Positions 1-9,230 are shown, numbered from the stretch's first letter. The stretch is 64,000 nucleotides of DNA from Lachnospiraceae bacterium (GCA_910575275.1 CAJTEE010000001.1:496001-560000), one strand, 5' to 3'. The notes: generated by a model not told the origin, from the letters alone. Numbers and translations: made by a program.

Positions 1-265
1 CCATCATATCGCCCATTAACACCTTCGCCTCATGGATACCGGTCAGCACGCCGTAGTTACGGACATCGCCCTCCTCTACCATAAAATCACTCTTGCTGTT
101 TAATACATCGAGCATCGGCAGTGTGAGGTCAAGCTGCTCCGGGCTTGGTTTTCCACGCGCCATATTAAGCTTTAAATTCTTTCCCTGATACTCCTTGTAG
201 ACAGCCGCAAGCTGCTCCTTCTGCGAAGCAAGTTCTTCCTTTGACATTTCACGAAATGCTTTCAT
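1..265 (-). CDS. Class I/II aminotransferase, 5' part only
   Basis: The first 88 codons of a gene that runs off the left edge. The N-terminus (MKAFREMSKEEL..., then a NMARGKPSPEQLDL segment) matches the start of PLP-dependent, aspartate-aminotransferase-like enzymes (MocR-type aminotransferase fold) common in Clostridia. The catalytic lysine lies outside the window. ATG at 265 is preferred because AAGGAGG ends 9 nt upstream; the in-frame ATG at 274 abuts that site directly. The substrate cannot be told from this fragment. Confidence 0.75.
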   Translation of the reverse strand, partial: MKAFREMSKEELASQKEQLAAVYKEYQGKNLKLNMARGKPSPEQLDLTLPMLDVLNSKSDFMVEEGDVRNYGVLTGIHEAKVLMGDMM

Positions 266-334
266 GTCTGCCATCCTCCTTGACTTTTTATTTTTTTAGT
301 CCGCAGCCCCACCGGGCCTGGTTCCTGTAGCTTT

Positions 335-363
335 ATTATAATCGAAGCTTTGATTTCTTACAA
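335..363 (-). promoter_or_regulatory. Promoter of the aminotransferase gene
   Basis: Minus-strand TTGTAA (363-358), a 17-nt spacer and TATAAT (340-335), about 70 nt upstream of the aminotransferase start. Confidence 0.6.
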
Positions 364-417
364 TCCTATTTTTAGGGATTTCCTCTTAATTTTCTTAAGT
401 AAGCCACACGAACTTTT

Positions 418-846
418 TTACGGATCGTCATATTCCCTGCTTTTCTTTTCCGCAAAATATTTGGCCAGCTTTCCGCTGATATAGTAAATAAAGGAAAAGG
501 CCGCCAAAAACGTCATAATATACTCAAACGACCAAAGGCCGAATCCACCGCCCTTGGCAATCATGGCCGCCAAAAACCCTAAAAGGCCCGCGGCGGCCGC
601 TATAACCGCTTTCCGCCTCCTGCGGCTGGCCGGCACCGCCGCCTCCGGATCCAACCCCAGCATATACTGCCGCACCGCCAGATAAACCGGCGCACCGACT
701 AAAATCCCCATCTCCGTCAGGCAGTCCCCAAACGCCTTCCCCAAAAAGAAAAACTTGATTAACAACATCGCCGCCGCAAAAACCACGAAGATACTCGTAA
801 GCTCAGAATAAATCCTTTGATATTCCCTCATAACTCTCTCGTCCAT
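418..846 (-). CDS. Small membrane protein partnered with an Xre regulator
   Basis: About 142 residues from ATG 846, which has GGAGGAGGAA 5 nt upstream; a longer frame would begin at 864. Four hydrophobic segments are visible: near residues 12-35, 40-60, 80-105 and 110-130, with an Arg-rich stretch (SRRRRK) between the second and third. It overlaps the end of the upstream helix-turn-helix gene by 19 nt, so the two are translationally coupled. Pairs of a short Xre-type regulator and a DUF6773-like or DUF3796-like membrane protein are common in Clostridia; the family name is from memory and the function is unknown. Confidence 0.7.
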   Translation of the reverse strand: MDERVMREYQRIYSELTSIFVVFAAAMLLIKFFFLGKAFGDCLTEMGILVGAPVYLAVRQYMLGLDPEAAVPASRRRRKAVIAAAAGLLGFLAAMIAKGGGFGLWSFEYIMTFLAAFSFIYYISGKLAKYFAEKKSREYDDP

Positions 847-1058
847 CCGTCTTCCTCCTCCCAAAATAATTCATCCAATGTCTTGTCAAGCGCCTTACAG
901 ATCCGAATACAGAGCTTCAACGTCGGATTATAATCTCCGGCCTCGATCATACCGACCGTCTGCCTCGTCGCCCCCACCACAGCCGCAAGATCCCCCTGCG
1001 ACATATCCTTCGCCGCCCGCGCCGCCTTCATCCTCAGATTCTTCATTCGCGCATCCAC
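828..1058 (-). CDS. Xre-family helix-turn-helix regulator (76 aa)
   Basis: A compact Cro/C1-type DNA-binding protein. The helix-turn-helix reads MSQGDLAAVVGATRQTVGMIE followed by GDYNPTLKLCIRICKALDKTLDELF, the usual layout for short YozG-like regulators. The start at 1058 has AAAGGAGG 6 nt upstream. It is the first gene of a two-gene operon with the membrane protein at 418-846. It probably controls its own promoter; a 12-bp palindrome just upstream of the -35 box is a candidate operator. Confidence 0.85.
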   Translation of the reverse strand: MDARMKNLRMKAARAAKDMSQGDLAAVVGATRQTVGMIEAGDYNPTLKLCIRICKALDKTLDELFWEEEDGWTREL

Positions 1059-1084
1059 TGCCTCCTTTTCCCTTTCATACCCCC

Positions 1085-1136
1085 ACTATATCATATACAT
1101 TTCATAAAGTCAACTATATTTTACATTTTGCAAAAT
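1085..1136 (-). promoter_or_regulatory. Promoter and palindromic operator candidate of the Xre gene
   Basis: TTGACT (1113-1108), a 17-nt spacer and TATAGT (1090-1085) on the minus strand. A perfect 12-bp palindrome, ATTTTGCAAAAT, occupies 1125-1136, just upstream of the -35 box. Confidence 0.7.
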
Positions 1137-1146
1137 TTAACAACAT

Positions 1147-1260
1147 TTAGGCAAATGTAACATAATAATCTTTTTCAATGATTCCGGGAGGTATATGCAG
1201 TTCGTTAGAAGCAGCAACGATAAACTCGCTAAATGCTTCGTGGTCATGGTGTAAATTCAT
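1147..1260 (-). pseudogene. Truncated AbiEii-type toxin, N-terminal remnant
   Basis: A 37-codon frame starting MNLHHDHEAFSEFI and reaching IIEKDYYVT before TAA. AbiEii/AbiGii nucleotidyltransferase toxins of type IV toxin-antitoxin systems begin like this (MNLHHD..F..L......YVEKDYWVT...), but are about 300 residues long. Here the frame ends straight after the EKDYxVT motif and the next DNA is the promoter of the Xre gene, so the catalytic domain has been deleted. The start overlaps the end of the antitoxin gene by 17 nt, as in intact AbiE operons. Confidence 0.7.
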
Positions 1261-1870
1261 AAATAATTCCCCATTCAATCAATTTTTTTGCGGTAGACCC
1301 CGAAATGCCGGACAGCACACTGAAAAGAAGCTCCTTACTGTAATTTTGCTGCTTTGCATAGTTTTTAAGAAGAATCCCAATGTCAGGAGCAGAAAGCTCG
1401 GAATATTTTTCTGCCTGGGAAACGGCATCCAGAAACCGGAGCAGCCCGGCGTTTTCCGATGTTATAGTCGTGGCGGGCCGTTTCAGCCGAACAACCTGAG
1501 AGCCTACGGTGACGGTACGCCCCTTTGTCGATTCTTTTGATGTTATGATTTCCAGCATCGCCGGCATCTGGGTTGTCAGGCCGATTCGATTGGCAAAAGT
1601 GGCTCCGGCGAAGTATCCGTATATTTCTGTTGTACTCTGGATGTATTTGCGTATAATGACTTTCATCGGATCTAAATAACTTTTTTTCAGAAGCCGTGAC
1701 GCTTTGGGGAGATAATAAATCCCGATGTCAAAACGGGCCAGGTCGCCTGACCTCAGCATCCGTTTGAAATGCTGGCGCAGGGCATTATCATTAAGTCCAT
1801 CCAGCCGGATCTCGTTAATGAAGATCGGTTCGTTGTAACCATAGTTTTTTTCCAGATATTCCTTCAGCAT
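1244..1870 (-). CDS. AbiEi/DUF6088-type antitoxin, toxin lost
   Basis: About 208 residues. The N-terminal part (LKEYLEKNYGYNEPIFINEI..., then LRQHFKRMLRSGDLARFDIGIYYLP) is a winged-helix module like that of AbiEi antitoxins and DUF6088 proteins; the remainder resembles the antitoxin C-terminal domain (YGYFAGATFANRIGLTTQMP). In the family this protein represses its own operon and neutralises the AbiEii nucleotidyltransferase. Here the partner survives only as 37 codons, so the antitoxin is an orphan. ATG 1870 is used; a GTG at 1882 has a better spaced GGAGG (8 nt) and is a real alternative. Confidence 0.7.
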   Translation of the reverse strand: MLKEYLEKNYGYNEPIFINEIRLDGLNDNALRQHFKRMLRSGDLARFDIGIYYLPKASRLLKKSYLDPMKVIIRKYIQSTTEIYGYFAGATFANRIGLTTQMPAMLEIITSKESTKGRTVTVGSQVVRLKRPATTITSENAGLLRFLDAVSQAEKYSELSAPDIGILLKNYAKQQNYSKELLFSVLSGISGSTAKKLIEWGIIYEFTP

Positions 1871-1906
1871 ACAGGCATCCACTCCCTTCACCTCCACGCT
1901 ACTATA

Positions 1907-1937
1907 TTTATACCAAAAAGGTCAATAAATATGTCAA
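1907..1937 (-). promoter_or_regulatory. Likely promoter of the AbiEi-type gene
   Basis: TTGACA (1937-1932), a 19-nt spacer and TATAAA (1912-1907). The spacer is long, so confidence is moderate. Confidence 0.45.
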
Positions 1938-2049
1938 GATATAGTTTGTATGTTTTTTGCAGAATTATAATTCATAAACAAGCTTTCCCCCTCCCGATGT
2001 AACGCAGCAGAGGTCGGGACCCTACCCTCCAAAATAATCCTCTTTCCCC

Positions 2050-2078
2050 TTGCATTTTCCCCTGCCTGGTGCTATAAT
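2050..2078 (+). promoter_or_regulatory. Promoter of the BCCT transporter gene
   Basis: TTGCAT (2050-2055), a 17-nt spacer and TATAAT (2073-2078), about 50 nt upstream of the start codon. Confidence 0.7.
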
Positions 2079-2129
2079 GTTCAATAATAATAAAAAAATT
2101 CTTTTTTTGAACACGAAAGGAAATTATTC

Positions 2130-3659
2130 ATGACCTCGAATTCTTCCAAATCCCGTTTCCCAAAGGAGCGCATCGACTGGACCGTCACGCTGACGCCGTT
2201 TTTCCTGATCCTGTTTTTATGTGCCTGCTTCGTTCTGTTCCCAGAGGCCTCCAAAAACATGCTCTCCGGCATCCGTTCCCTTCTGGGCGATACCTTCGGG
2301 CTCTATTACCTCATAATCGGGCTCGGCATCTTTTTATTCTCTCTCTACCTGGCCTTTTCCCGCTACGGCTCCATCCGCCTGGGAAAGCCCGACGAAAAGC
2401 CCCGCTATTCTGCCTTTACCTGGGGCAGCATGATGTTTACGGCCGGACTTGCCGCTGATATCCTGTTTTACTCATTCTGCGAGTGGATTCTCTATGCCAA
2501 TGACCCGCATATCGCAGAGATGGGGTCCATGCAGCTCTGGTCCAGCACATATCCGATCTTCCACTGGGGACCAGTCCCATGGGGCTTTTACCTGGTCCTT
2601 GCCGTTGCGTTCGGCTTCATGCTCCATGTGCGCGGCTGCAAAAAGCAGAAATATTCCGAGGCCTGCCGGCCGATCCTCGGAGATAAGGTAGACGGCCTCC
2701 CCGGAAGGCTCATTGATCTTCTGGCCCTTTTTGCCCTCCTCGCCGGAACCGCAACCACCTTTGGGCTGGCGACGCCTTTGCTTACACGGATCCTTACCGA
2801 ACTTTTCGGCCTGCCCGACACCAAGTGGGTCACCATCGCGATCCTTGTCCTGACCTGCATGGTCTACACGCAGTCCGTCTCAAACGGCATGAAGGGAATC
2901 GCAAAGCTCTCCGCCGCCTGCATGTATCTGCTGTTCGCGCTTGTTGCCTATATCTTCTTTGCCGGCGGCCAAATGCGCTACATTGTGGAGACCGGCTTTT
3001 CTGCGGTCGGCAACCTGGCCCAGAATTTTTTCAGTCTGGCCACGTTCACGGACCCGCAAAGGACGTCCTCCTTCCCACAGAACTGGACGATCTTCTACTG
3101 GGCCTATTGGATCGTCTGGTGCGTGGCCGCCCCATTTTTTATCGGCAGCATTTCCCGTGGGCGGACGGTGCGCCAGACGATTCTGGGCGGCTATGTATAT
3201 GGGCTGGGCAGTACGTTTTTGAGCTTTTCGATCCTGGGCAATTACAGCCTGGGCCTCCAGGTCTCCGGCCGCCTTCCGGTTCTCGAGCTCTACGGCTCCA
3301 CCGGCGATCTGTATTCGACCATCATCGCCGTCATCAACTCCCTGCCGCTCGCCCCGTTTGTGCTGGTGCTTTTGTTTGTCGTCATGATCGCCTTTTACGC
3401 CACAAGCTTTGACTCCATCTCACTCGTGGCCTCCTGCTACAGCTATAAGAGCATCGCCGAGGACGAGCCTCCTCACAGTGTTGTCACGATTTTCTGGGCA
3501 ATCCTGCTGATTTTGCTCCCGATTGCCCTGGTGTTTTCCGAAAATTCCATGAATAACCTGCAGAGCGTCTCGATCATCGCCGCCTTCCCGCTGGTGCTTG
3601 TAATCCTTTTAATCCTCGCGAGCTTTTTAAAGGATGCGAAGAAATATCTGGATTCTTAA
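2130..3659 (+). CDS. BCCT-family betaine/carnitine/choline transporter
   Basis: 509 residues, the normal length for the family, with about 12 membrane spans. The diagnostic segment YWAYWIVWCVAAPFFIGSISRGRTVRQ-like (residues about 325-350) is the BCCT signature with its Trp-rich aromatic box, and HWGPVPWGFY marks the WGxxxW element of the fourth helix. Members take up quaternary ammonium compounds at the plasma membrane, driven by sodium or protons or by exchange. The tails are short, so the osmosensing C-terminal domain of BetP is missing, which favours a nutritional or exchange role (inference). AAAGGA lies 8 nt before ATG 2130. Single-gene unit. Confidence 0.9.
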   Translation: MTSNSSKSRFPKERIDWTVTLTPFFLILFLCACFVLFPEASKNMLSGIRSLLGDTFGLYYLIIGLGIFLFSLYLAFSRYGSIRLGKPDEKPRYSAFTWGSMMFTAGLAADILFYSFCEWILYANDPHIAEMGSMQLWSSTYPIFHWGPVPWGFYLVLAVAFGFMLHVRGCKKQKYSEACRPILGDKVDGLPGRLIDLLALFALLAGTATTFGLATPLLTRILTELFGLPDTKWVTIAILVLTCMVYTQSVSNGMKGIAKLSAACMYLLFALVAYIFFAGGQMRYIVETGFSAVGNLAQNFFSLATFTDPQRTSSFPQNWTIFYWAYWIVWCVAAPFFIGSISRGRTVRQTILGGYVYGLGSTFLSFSILGNYSLGLQVSGRLPVLELYGSTGDLYSTIIAVINSLPLAPFVLVLLFVVMIAFYATSFDSISLVASCYSYKSIAEDEPPHSVVTIFWAILLILLPIALVFSENSMNNLQSVSIIAAFPLVLVILLILASFLKDAKKYLDS

Positions 3660-3712
3660 GCTTTTTGTAAGACTCTGCCACACTTTTACCCCAACTTAGC
3701 CGAGGATTCCCG

Positions 3713-3740
3713 TTGCCAACCGCAAGGATTCTGGTATAAT
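3713..3740 (+). promoter_or_regulatory. Promoter of the cell-wall-binding repeat protein
   Basis: TTGCCA (3713-3718), a 16-nt spacer and an extended -10 box TGGTATAAT with TATAAT at 3735-3740. Confidence 0.7.
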
Positions 3741-3754
3741 AGAAGGCAAGAGAC

Positions 3755-3796
3755 GGTACGCAACAGCGAAGGGAGCTGAGCTGTTGCAACGGTACC
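3755..3796 (+). promoter_or_regulatory. 5' leader hairpin before the cell-wall protein
   Basis: GCAACAGC (3760-3767) pairs perfectly with GCTGTTGC (3780-3787). The flanking GGTAC (3755-3759) and GTACC (3792-3796) can extend the stem across a small bulge. It lies in the untranslated leader close to the transcript start. No U-run follows, so it is more likely an mRNA-stabilising hairpin than a terminator. Confidence 0.5.
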
Positions 3797-3823
3797 TAAT
3801 TTTCAGTAAGGAGGAAAAGCACT

Positions 3824-5266
3824 ATGAAAAAAAGAAATTTAGGATTTGCTGTCCTGACCGCGGCCGCAGTTTTGACCCTCGGCTCTGCTTTCAATGCATT
3901 TGCCGGTGATTGGAAAAATGACGGCACCGAATGGACCTATGTAGAAAACAACGGGGAACTTACGAAGGACGCTTGGCGCAAGTCTGACGACGGAACCAAG
4001 CAATATTATCTGGGAAGCGACGGCTACATGCTCCGCAGCACCCTGATCGACATTGACGGCGGATATTATTACGTAAACTCTGCCGGTGAAATGTCCACCA
4101 ACTGCTGGAAATTCATCCAGAACCCGGCCTGGCAGGGAGACGAGCTTGTAAATGAAGCAAGCTGGTACTACTTCCAGAACAACGGCCGCGCCTATGCGAC
4201 CCGTGACGGCAAGACGCAGGTCGTGGACATCGGCGGAAAGAAATATGCATTTGACAGTTACGGTCGGATGCTGACCGGCTGGATGAACGAGTCGGGAGAC
4301 CGTGTGGCCGAGGAGGATTGGCCGAGTGCCGTCTATTACGGAGACGGAGAGGGCGATGGCAGTATTGTGACCAACGCCTGGGTCTATATCGCCGTCCCGG
4401 ATGATGACAATGAAGACGAGAACGAGCCGGTGTATCACTTCTATTTCGGTTCAAACGGCAAGAAGACCACAGGGGCCGATAAAAAGATCGGCGATAAAAA
4501 GTATACCTTCGACGAGCGCGGCGTCGCCGTCTACGGCTGGAAAGAGGATGGGGACGAGGGCTGGAAGTATTACGGCGAGTCCGAAGATCCGTACCTGCAC
4601 ACCGGCTGGTTCCAGGCTGTCCCGCATGAAAATATGGATTCCGACGCTCATAACGACGGCAGCGAGTATTACTTCCATGCGGCTACAACCGGCGAACTTG
4701 ACAAAAATATAGTGAAAACAATTGACGGAAAGACCTATCTGTTCAATGGCTATGGCAGAATGATGACCGGCTTAAAGCTCGTTACACTCGCGGAGGACAA
4801 AAAGACCGTCACCGGCATCAAATCAATCGAGTCGCTCAACGATATGCCAGAGGGAATTTCCGACGGTACAAGCGGCGTCTGCCTGTTCGGCGGAGACGGT
4901 GCTGCGAAGCTCGGTACACAGACAGTCGATCTGGAGGGAACAAACTATACCTTCTCCTTCAAGTCCAGCGGCTCGCCCAAGGGCGCGGGCCTGACCGGTT
5001 TTTCTGACGGCTATATCTACGATAACGGGAGACGTCTTACCGCGGAGGAAGGCAGCAAATATGGAGTCGTTGAATGGTACGATGACGTAAAATCCGAGAA
5101 CCCGCAGCGGGTTCAGTACCTCCTCAGCGAAAGCGGTTCGATTCAGAAGTCCAAGAAAAACATTAAAGACAGTGACGGGTACTACTACTGCACCAATAAC
5201 AAGGGCGTCCTGATCCATGATCCGTTAAGCGATAAGTGCGACGGAAAAGAGGGGCATGACAAATAG
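3824..5266 (+). CDS. Secreted protein of cell-wall-binding (choline-binding-like) repeats
   Basis: 480 residues. A signal peptide (MKKRNLGFAVLTAAAVLTLG...) ends near AFNAFA, with cleavage before GDWKND. The mature protein is made of aromatic and Gly-rich repeats of the form YYxxxxG.M.TG/W (for example GWKEDGDEGWKYYGE and TGWFQAVPHENM), typical of CW_binding repeats that attach proteins to teichoic acid or other wall polymers. No catalytic domain is visible, so it is either a structural surface protein or a binding scaffold. The ribosome binding site AAGGAGGAAAAGC is strong, fitting high expression. A bidirectional terminator follows. Confidence 0.8.
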   Translation: MKKRNLGFAVLTAAAVLTLGSAFNAFAGDWKNDGTEWTYVENNGELTKDAWRKSDDGTKQYYLGSDGYMLRSTLIDIDGGYYYVNSAGEMSTNCWKFIQNPAWQGDELVNEASWYYFQNNGRAYATRDGKTQVVDIGGKKYAFDSYGRMLTGWMNESGDRVAEEDWPSAVYYGDGEGDGSIVTNAWVYIAVPDDDNEDENEPVYHFYFGSNGKKTTGADKKIGDKKYTFDERGVAVYGWKEDGDEGWKYYGESEDPYLHTGWFQAVPHENMDSDAHNDGSEYYFHAATTGELDKNIVKTIDGKTYLFNGYGRMMTGLKLVTLAEDKKTVTGIKSIESLNDMPEGISDGTSGVCLFGGDGAAKLGTQTVDLEGTNYTFSFKSSGSPKGAGLTGFSDGYIYDNGRRLTAEEGSKYGVVEWYDDVKSENPQRVQYLLSESGSIQKSKKNIKDSDGYYYCTNNKGVLIHDPLSDKCDGKEGHDK

Positions 5267-5315
5267 CCCTCTCCAACCTTTGCCAACATCTTTCTTTTTA
5301 CAACATACAACTTAC

Positions 5316-5365
5316 AACAGAAAAACAGCAGGCCCCCGTTTGGGGATACCTGCTGTTTTTCTGTT
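5316..5365. terminator. Bidirectional terminator between wall protein gene and prfB
   Basis: A 17-bp perfect stem (5316-5332 with 5349-5365), GC-rich at the top and A/T-rich at the base on both strands, with a 16-nt loop. It separates two convergent transcription units. Confidence 0.85.
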
Positions 5366-5430
5366 CTCGTGCTTTCCGCCGTTTTTGTTTTCCCGTTGTC
5401 TTTTTATCCGCCTTTTATCTCTGTTCCGCT

Positions 5431-6567
5431 CTATTCCACGTCTCCACCCTTCACCGGCGGCCGCCCAAGGCTCTCCCATTTCAGGAACGCACTGATAAAT
5501 CCATCCAGACCGCCATCCAAAATGCTTCCCACGTTCCCGCTCTCAAAACCGGTTCTGTGGTCCTTCACCATCGTATAGGGCTGCAGCACATAGGAGCGGA
5601 TCTGGTTTCCCCAGCCGATCTCTTTCACGTCTCCGCGGATATCGGAGATCTTTTCCGCATTTTCCTGCTGCTTGAGCATAAAGAGCTTCGCCTTCAGCAT
5701 CTGCATCGCCTTATCCTTATTCTGGAACTGCGAGCGCTCGTTCTGGCACTGTACGACGATCCCGGTCGGGATATGCGTGATCCGAACCGCGGACGAGGTC
5801 TTGTTGATATGCTGGCCGCCTGCACCGCTCGAACGGTACGTATCGACCCGCAGATCATCCGGGTTGATCTCCACATCCAGATCCTCCTCGATATCCGGCA
5901 TCACGTCGCAGGAAACAAACGAGGTCTGGCGTTTTCCGTTGGCATTAAACGGAGAGATCCGCACGAGACGGTGGACACCCCGCTCCGATTTCAAATAGCC
6001 GAATACATTCTCCCCGTTGATCTGGATCGTGACCGACTTGATGCCGGTCTCCTCTCCATCCAGATAATCCAGGACCTCCACCGAATAGCCCCGGCTCTCG
6101 GCCCAGCGGTTGTACATACGGTACAGCATACTGCACCAGTCGCAGGACTCGGTACCTCCCGCCCCGGCGTTCAGCCGCAGGATTGCGTTGCAGCCGTCAT
6201 ATTCGCCGGTGAGCAGCGTCCGAAGCCGCAGCGCGTCTAACTCCGACGTAAACTCATCTAGCATTTCCTGAATCTCCGGGATTACGGCCGGATCATTCTC
6301 CTCGTAGCCCATCTCCAGCATGAGTTCGATCTCCTCATACTGATTCTCCAGCTTTTTAAAGCCTCCGACCGTATCCTTTAAATTCTTTGCCTCCTTCACG
6401 AGCCGCGTGGATTTCTCCGCATCCTCCCAGAAGCTCGGTTCCTCCATGGTCTTGTCAAGCTCGTCGATCCTACGGATCTTGGCGTCTAAGTTCAGGGAAT
6501 CCCGAACCTCCTTTAACGGCTGTGCATATGTGGACAGGGTGTACTTAAACTGGTCAAGCTCAACCAT
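5431..6567 (-). CDS. prfB: Peptide chain release factor 2
   Basis: 378 residues. RF2 recognises UGA and UAA stop codons and triggers peptide release on the ribosome. The SPF recognition tripeptide is in RISPFNANG, the catalytic GGQ in RSSGAGGQHINKT. Most bacterial prfB genes carry a programmed +1 frameshift at codons 25-26 (CTT TGA C). Here the matching codons read CTG AAC and the frame is open, so this autoregulation is absent. It starts 16 nt after the secA stop, with GAGAGG about 10 nt upstream, and is co-transcribed with secA. Confidence 0.95.
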   Translation of the reverse strand: MVELDQFKYTLSTYAQPLKEVRDSLNLDAKIRRIDELDKTMEEPSFWEDAEKSTRLVKEAKNLKDTVGGFKKLENQYEEIELMLEMGYEENDPAVIPEIQEMLDEFTSELDALRLRTLLTGEYDGCNAILRLNAGAGGTESCDWCSMLYRMYNRWAESRGYSVEVLDYLDGEETGIKSVTIQINGENVFGYLKSERGVHRLVRISPFNANGKRQTSFVSCDVMPDIEEDLDVEINPDDLRVDTYRSSGAGGQHINKTSSAVRITHIPTGIVVQCQNERSQFQNKDKAMQMLKAKLFMLKQQENAEKISDIRGDVKEIGWGNQIRSYVLQPYTMVKDHRTGFESGNVGSILDGGLDGFISAFLKWESLGRPPVKGGDVE

Positions 6568-6583
6568 TGGTTTCCATCCTCTC

Positions 6584-9163
6584 TTACTGATTTAACGGCT
6601 TCCTGCCGTGACACTGTTTAAACTTCTTGCCGGAACCGCACGGACACGGATCATTTGGATAAATCTTCTGGACCGTTCGTCTCTGCGGAGCCCTCGCGGC
6701 GCTGTCATCCTTATTGGTTCCCGTCACCTTTGCCGCCGGTTCCCGTTCCACCTTCTGCTCGACACGGATATGGCAGAGGATGCGGATCGTCTCCTCGCGG
6801 ATCGCTGCCGACATATCGTCAAACATCTCATAGCCGTTCATCTTGTATTCCACGAGCGGGTCACGGTTGCCGTATGCCTGCAGGCCGATGCCCTGACGGA
6901 GCTGATCCATGTCGTCGATGTGGGACATCCATTTATTGTCGATGATCTTTAAGAGGATGACTCGCTCCACCTCACGGATTTTCTCGGCATCCGGGAACTC
7001 CGCTTCTTTGGACTCATAGAACTTGATCGCCTTCTCTTTGAGTGCGTGCTTTAACTCCTCTTTTTTCATCCCACGGATCTCATCCGTCAGCTCGACGGGC
7101 TGTAACGGGATAATCGGAAGCAGAAGCTCGTTTAATTCCTTAAAGTTCCATTTATCCGGGGACTGCTCATCCCCGATGGACATATCCACGGCGCCCTCGA
7201 CAATATCCGTCAACATCTTCATGATTACGCCGCGCATGTTTTCGCCGTTTAACACCTGCAGTCGCTCTGCATACACGACCTCACGCTGCTCGTTCATGAC
7301 CTCGTCATATTTTAACAGGTTTTCACGGATTCCATAGTTGTTTGTCTCTATCTTTTTCTGTGCCTTTTCGATCGCCGAAGACAGCATCCTGTGCTCGATC
7401 TGTTCGTTTTCCCGCACACCTAAGGCATTGAACATGCCCATCAGCTTATCGGAGCCGAATAAACGCATCAGATCATCCTCGAGAGAGATATAAAACCGGG
7501 ATTCGCCGGGATCTCCCTGACGGCCGGAACGCCCGCGGAGCTGATTGTCGATCCGCCTCGACTCATGGCGTTCGGTGCCGATGATCTTTAGGCCGCCTGC
7601 CGCCTTGGATTCCTCATCCAGCTTGATATCCGTACCGCGCCCTGCCATATTGGTGGCGATCGTGACCGCGCCGTGTACGCCGGCCTCTGCTACGATTTCG
7701 GCCTCCAGCTCATGGAATTTCGCGTTCAGGACCTTGTGGGGAATGCCGCGCCGCTTTAACATCTGGCTCAGCATTTCGGAGGTCTCGATCGTGATCGTGC
7801 CAACCAGGATCGGCTGTCCCTTGGCGTGCGTCTCGGCAATATTTTCCACGACCGCATGGAATTTTTCCTTTTTGGTCTTGTAAACTGCGTCATCCAAGTC
7901 CTTACGGACAACCGGCTTGTTGGTCGGAATCACGATGACGTCCATCTGATAAATATTGCGGAACTCGCGCTCCTCCGTCTGGGCCGTTCCGGTCATGCCG
8001 GCCTTTTTTCTGAATTTATTAAAAAAGTTCTGGAACGTGATCGTCGCCAGCGTGCGGGATTCCCGCTTTACTTTTACGTGCTCCTTCGCCTCGATCGCCT
8101 GGTGAAGGCCGTCGGAATAACGGCGGCCCGGCATGATGCGCCCGGTAAACTCGTCTACGATCAGGACCTCGTCATCCTTTACCACATAATCTTTGTCACG
8201 AAACATCAGGTAGTTGGCACGCAGCGCCAGGATAATATTGTGCTGGATCTCCAAATTTTCCGGATCGGCTAGGTTCTCAATGTGGAAAAAGTCCTCGACT
8301 TTTTTCACGCCGTCGGCCGTCAGGTTCACGACCTTGTCCTTCTCATTGACGATGAAGTCCCCGGTCTCCTCGATCTCCTCACCCATGATCGCGTTTAACT
8401 TGCTGAACTCCGCCGACTCCTCGCCGCGCTTTAACTGCCTTGCAAGGATGTCACAGACCTCATAAAGCTTAGTGGATTTTCCGCTCTGGCCCGAGATGAT
8501 GAGCGGGGTCCTGGCCTCGTCGATCAGCACCGAGTCCACCTCGTCGATGATGCAGTAATCCAGCTCACGCAGTACCATCTGCTCCTTATAGATCGCCATG
8601 TTGTCGCGCAGGTAATCAAAGCCGAGCTCGTTGTTCGTCACATAGGTGATATCGCAGCTGTAAGCGGCCTTCCTTTCCTCCGAGGTCATGGAGTTTAAGA
8701 CCACGCCGACCTTAAGGCCCAAAAATTCATGAACCTGTCCCATCCACTCGGCATCACGCTTTGCCAGATAGTCGTTCACCGTTACGATCTGCACACCCTT
8801 TCCCGCCAGCGCGTTTAAATACGCCGGGCAGGTGGAAACCAGGGTCTTTCCTTCACCGGTCTTCATCTCGGCAATCCGGCCCTGGTGAAGAACAATGCCG
8901 CCGATGAGCTGCACCGGATAGTGCTCCATCTGCAGCGTCCTGCGCGCCGCCTCACGGACGGCCGCAAACGCCTCCGGCAGAATATCGTCAAGAGTCTCGC
9001 CGCCCGCCAGGCGTTCTTTGAACCTTCTTGTCTGGTCTCTCAGTTCCTCGTCGCTCATCGCCATCATATCCGGACGCAGCTTTTCGATTTTGTCCACGAT
9101 CGGATAGATCAGCTTCAGCTCCCGTTCACTGTGCGTTCCAAATACTTTTTCAACAAGATTCAT
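6584..9163 (-). CDS. secA: Preprotein translocase ATPase SecA
   Basis: 859 residues, normal for the family. SecA drives secretory preproteins through SecYEG by ATP hydrolysis. Walker A is TGEGKT at residues 102-107; the DEAD-type box reads [13 protein letters not shown]; the second nucleotide-binding fold carries NMAGRGTDI and [11 protein letters not shown]. The C-terminus ends in the zinc-binding SEC-C motif [17 protein letters not shown], which binds SecB or the ribosome in other species. First gene of a secA-prfB operon. Confidence 0.97.
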   Translation of the reverse strand: MNLVEKVFGTHSERELKLIYPIVDKIEKLRPDMMAMSDEELRDQTRRFKERLAGGETLDDILPEAFAAVREAARRTLQMEHYPVQLIGGIVLHQGRIAEMKTGEGKTLVSTCPAYLNALAGKGVQIVTVNDYLAKRDAEWMGQVHEFLGLKVGVVLNSMTSEERKAAYSCDITYVTNNELGFDYLRDNMAIYKEQMVLRELDYCIIDEVDSVLIDEARTPLIISGQSGKSTKLYEVCDILARQLKRGEESAEFSKLNAIMGEEIEETGDFIVNEKDKVVNLTADGVKKVEDFFHIENLADPENLEIQHNIILALRANYLMFRDKDYVVKDDEVLIVDEFTGRIMPGRRYSDGLHQAIEAKEHVKVKRESRTLATITFQNFFNKFRKKAGMTGTAQTEEREFRNIYQMDVIVIPTNKPVVRKDLDDAVYKTKKEKFHAVVENIAETHAKGQPILVGTITIETSEMLSQMLKRRGIPHKVLNAKFHELEAEIVAEAGVHGAVTIATNMAGRGTDIKLDEESKAAGGLKIIGTERHESRRIDNQLRGRSGRQGDPGESRFYISLEDDLMRLFGSDKLMGMFNALGVRENEQIEHRMLSSAIEKAQKKIETNNYGIRENLLKYDEVMNEQREVVYAERLQVLNGENMRGVIMKMLTDIVEGAVDMSIGDEQSPDKWNFKELNELLLPIIPLQPVELTDEIRGMKKEELKHALKEKAIKFYESKEAEFPDAEKIREVERVILLKIIDNKWMSHIDDMDQLRQGIGLQAYGNRDPLVEYKMNGYEMFDDMSAAIREETIRILCHIRVEQKVEREPAAKVTGTNKDDSAARAPQRRTVQKIYPNDPCPCGSGKKFKQCHGRKPLNQ

Positions 9164-9230
9164 TCTCCACGCTCCTAAATCTAAAAAATATAAGCTTTTA
9201 ACCTAATTCTCAAATTTCACAATCTTTTTT

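Noticed and set aside
2825-3412. 195-codon frame inside the BCCT gene
   Set aside because: Same strand but different frame; composition unlike a protein, and the BCCT frame has clear family motifs.
5557-6240. Long open frame antisense to prfB
   Set aside because: Shadow of a GC-rich conserved gene; no ribosome site, no family resemblance.
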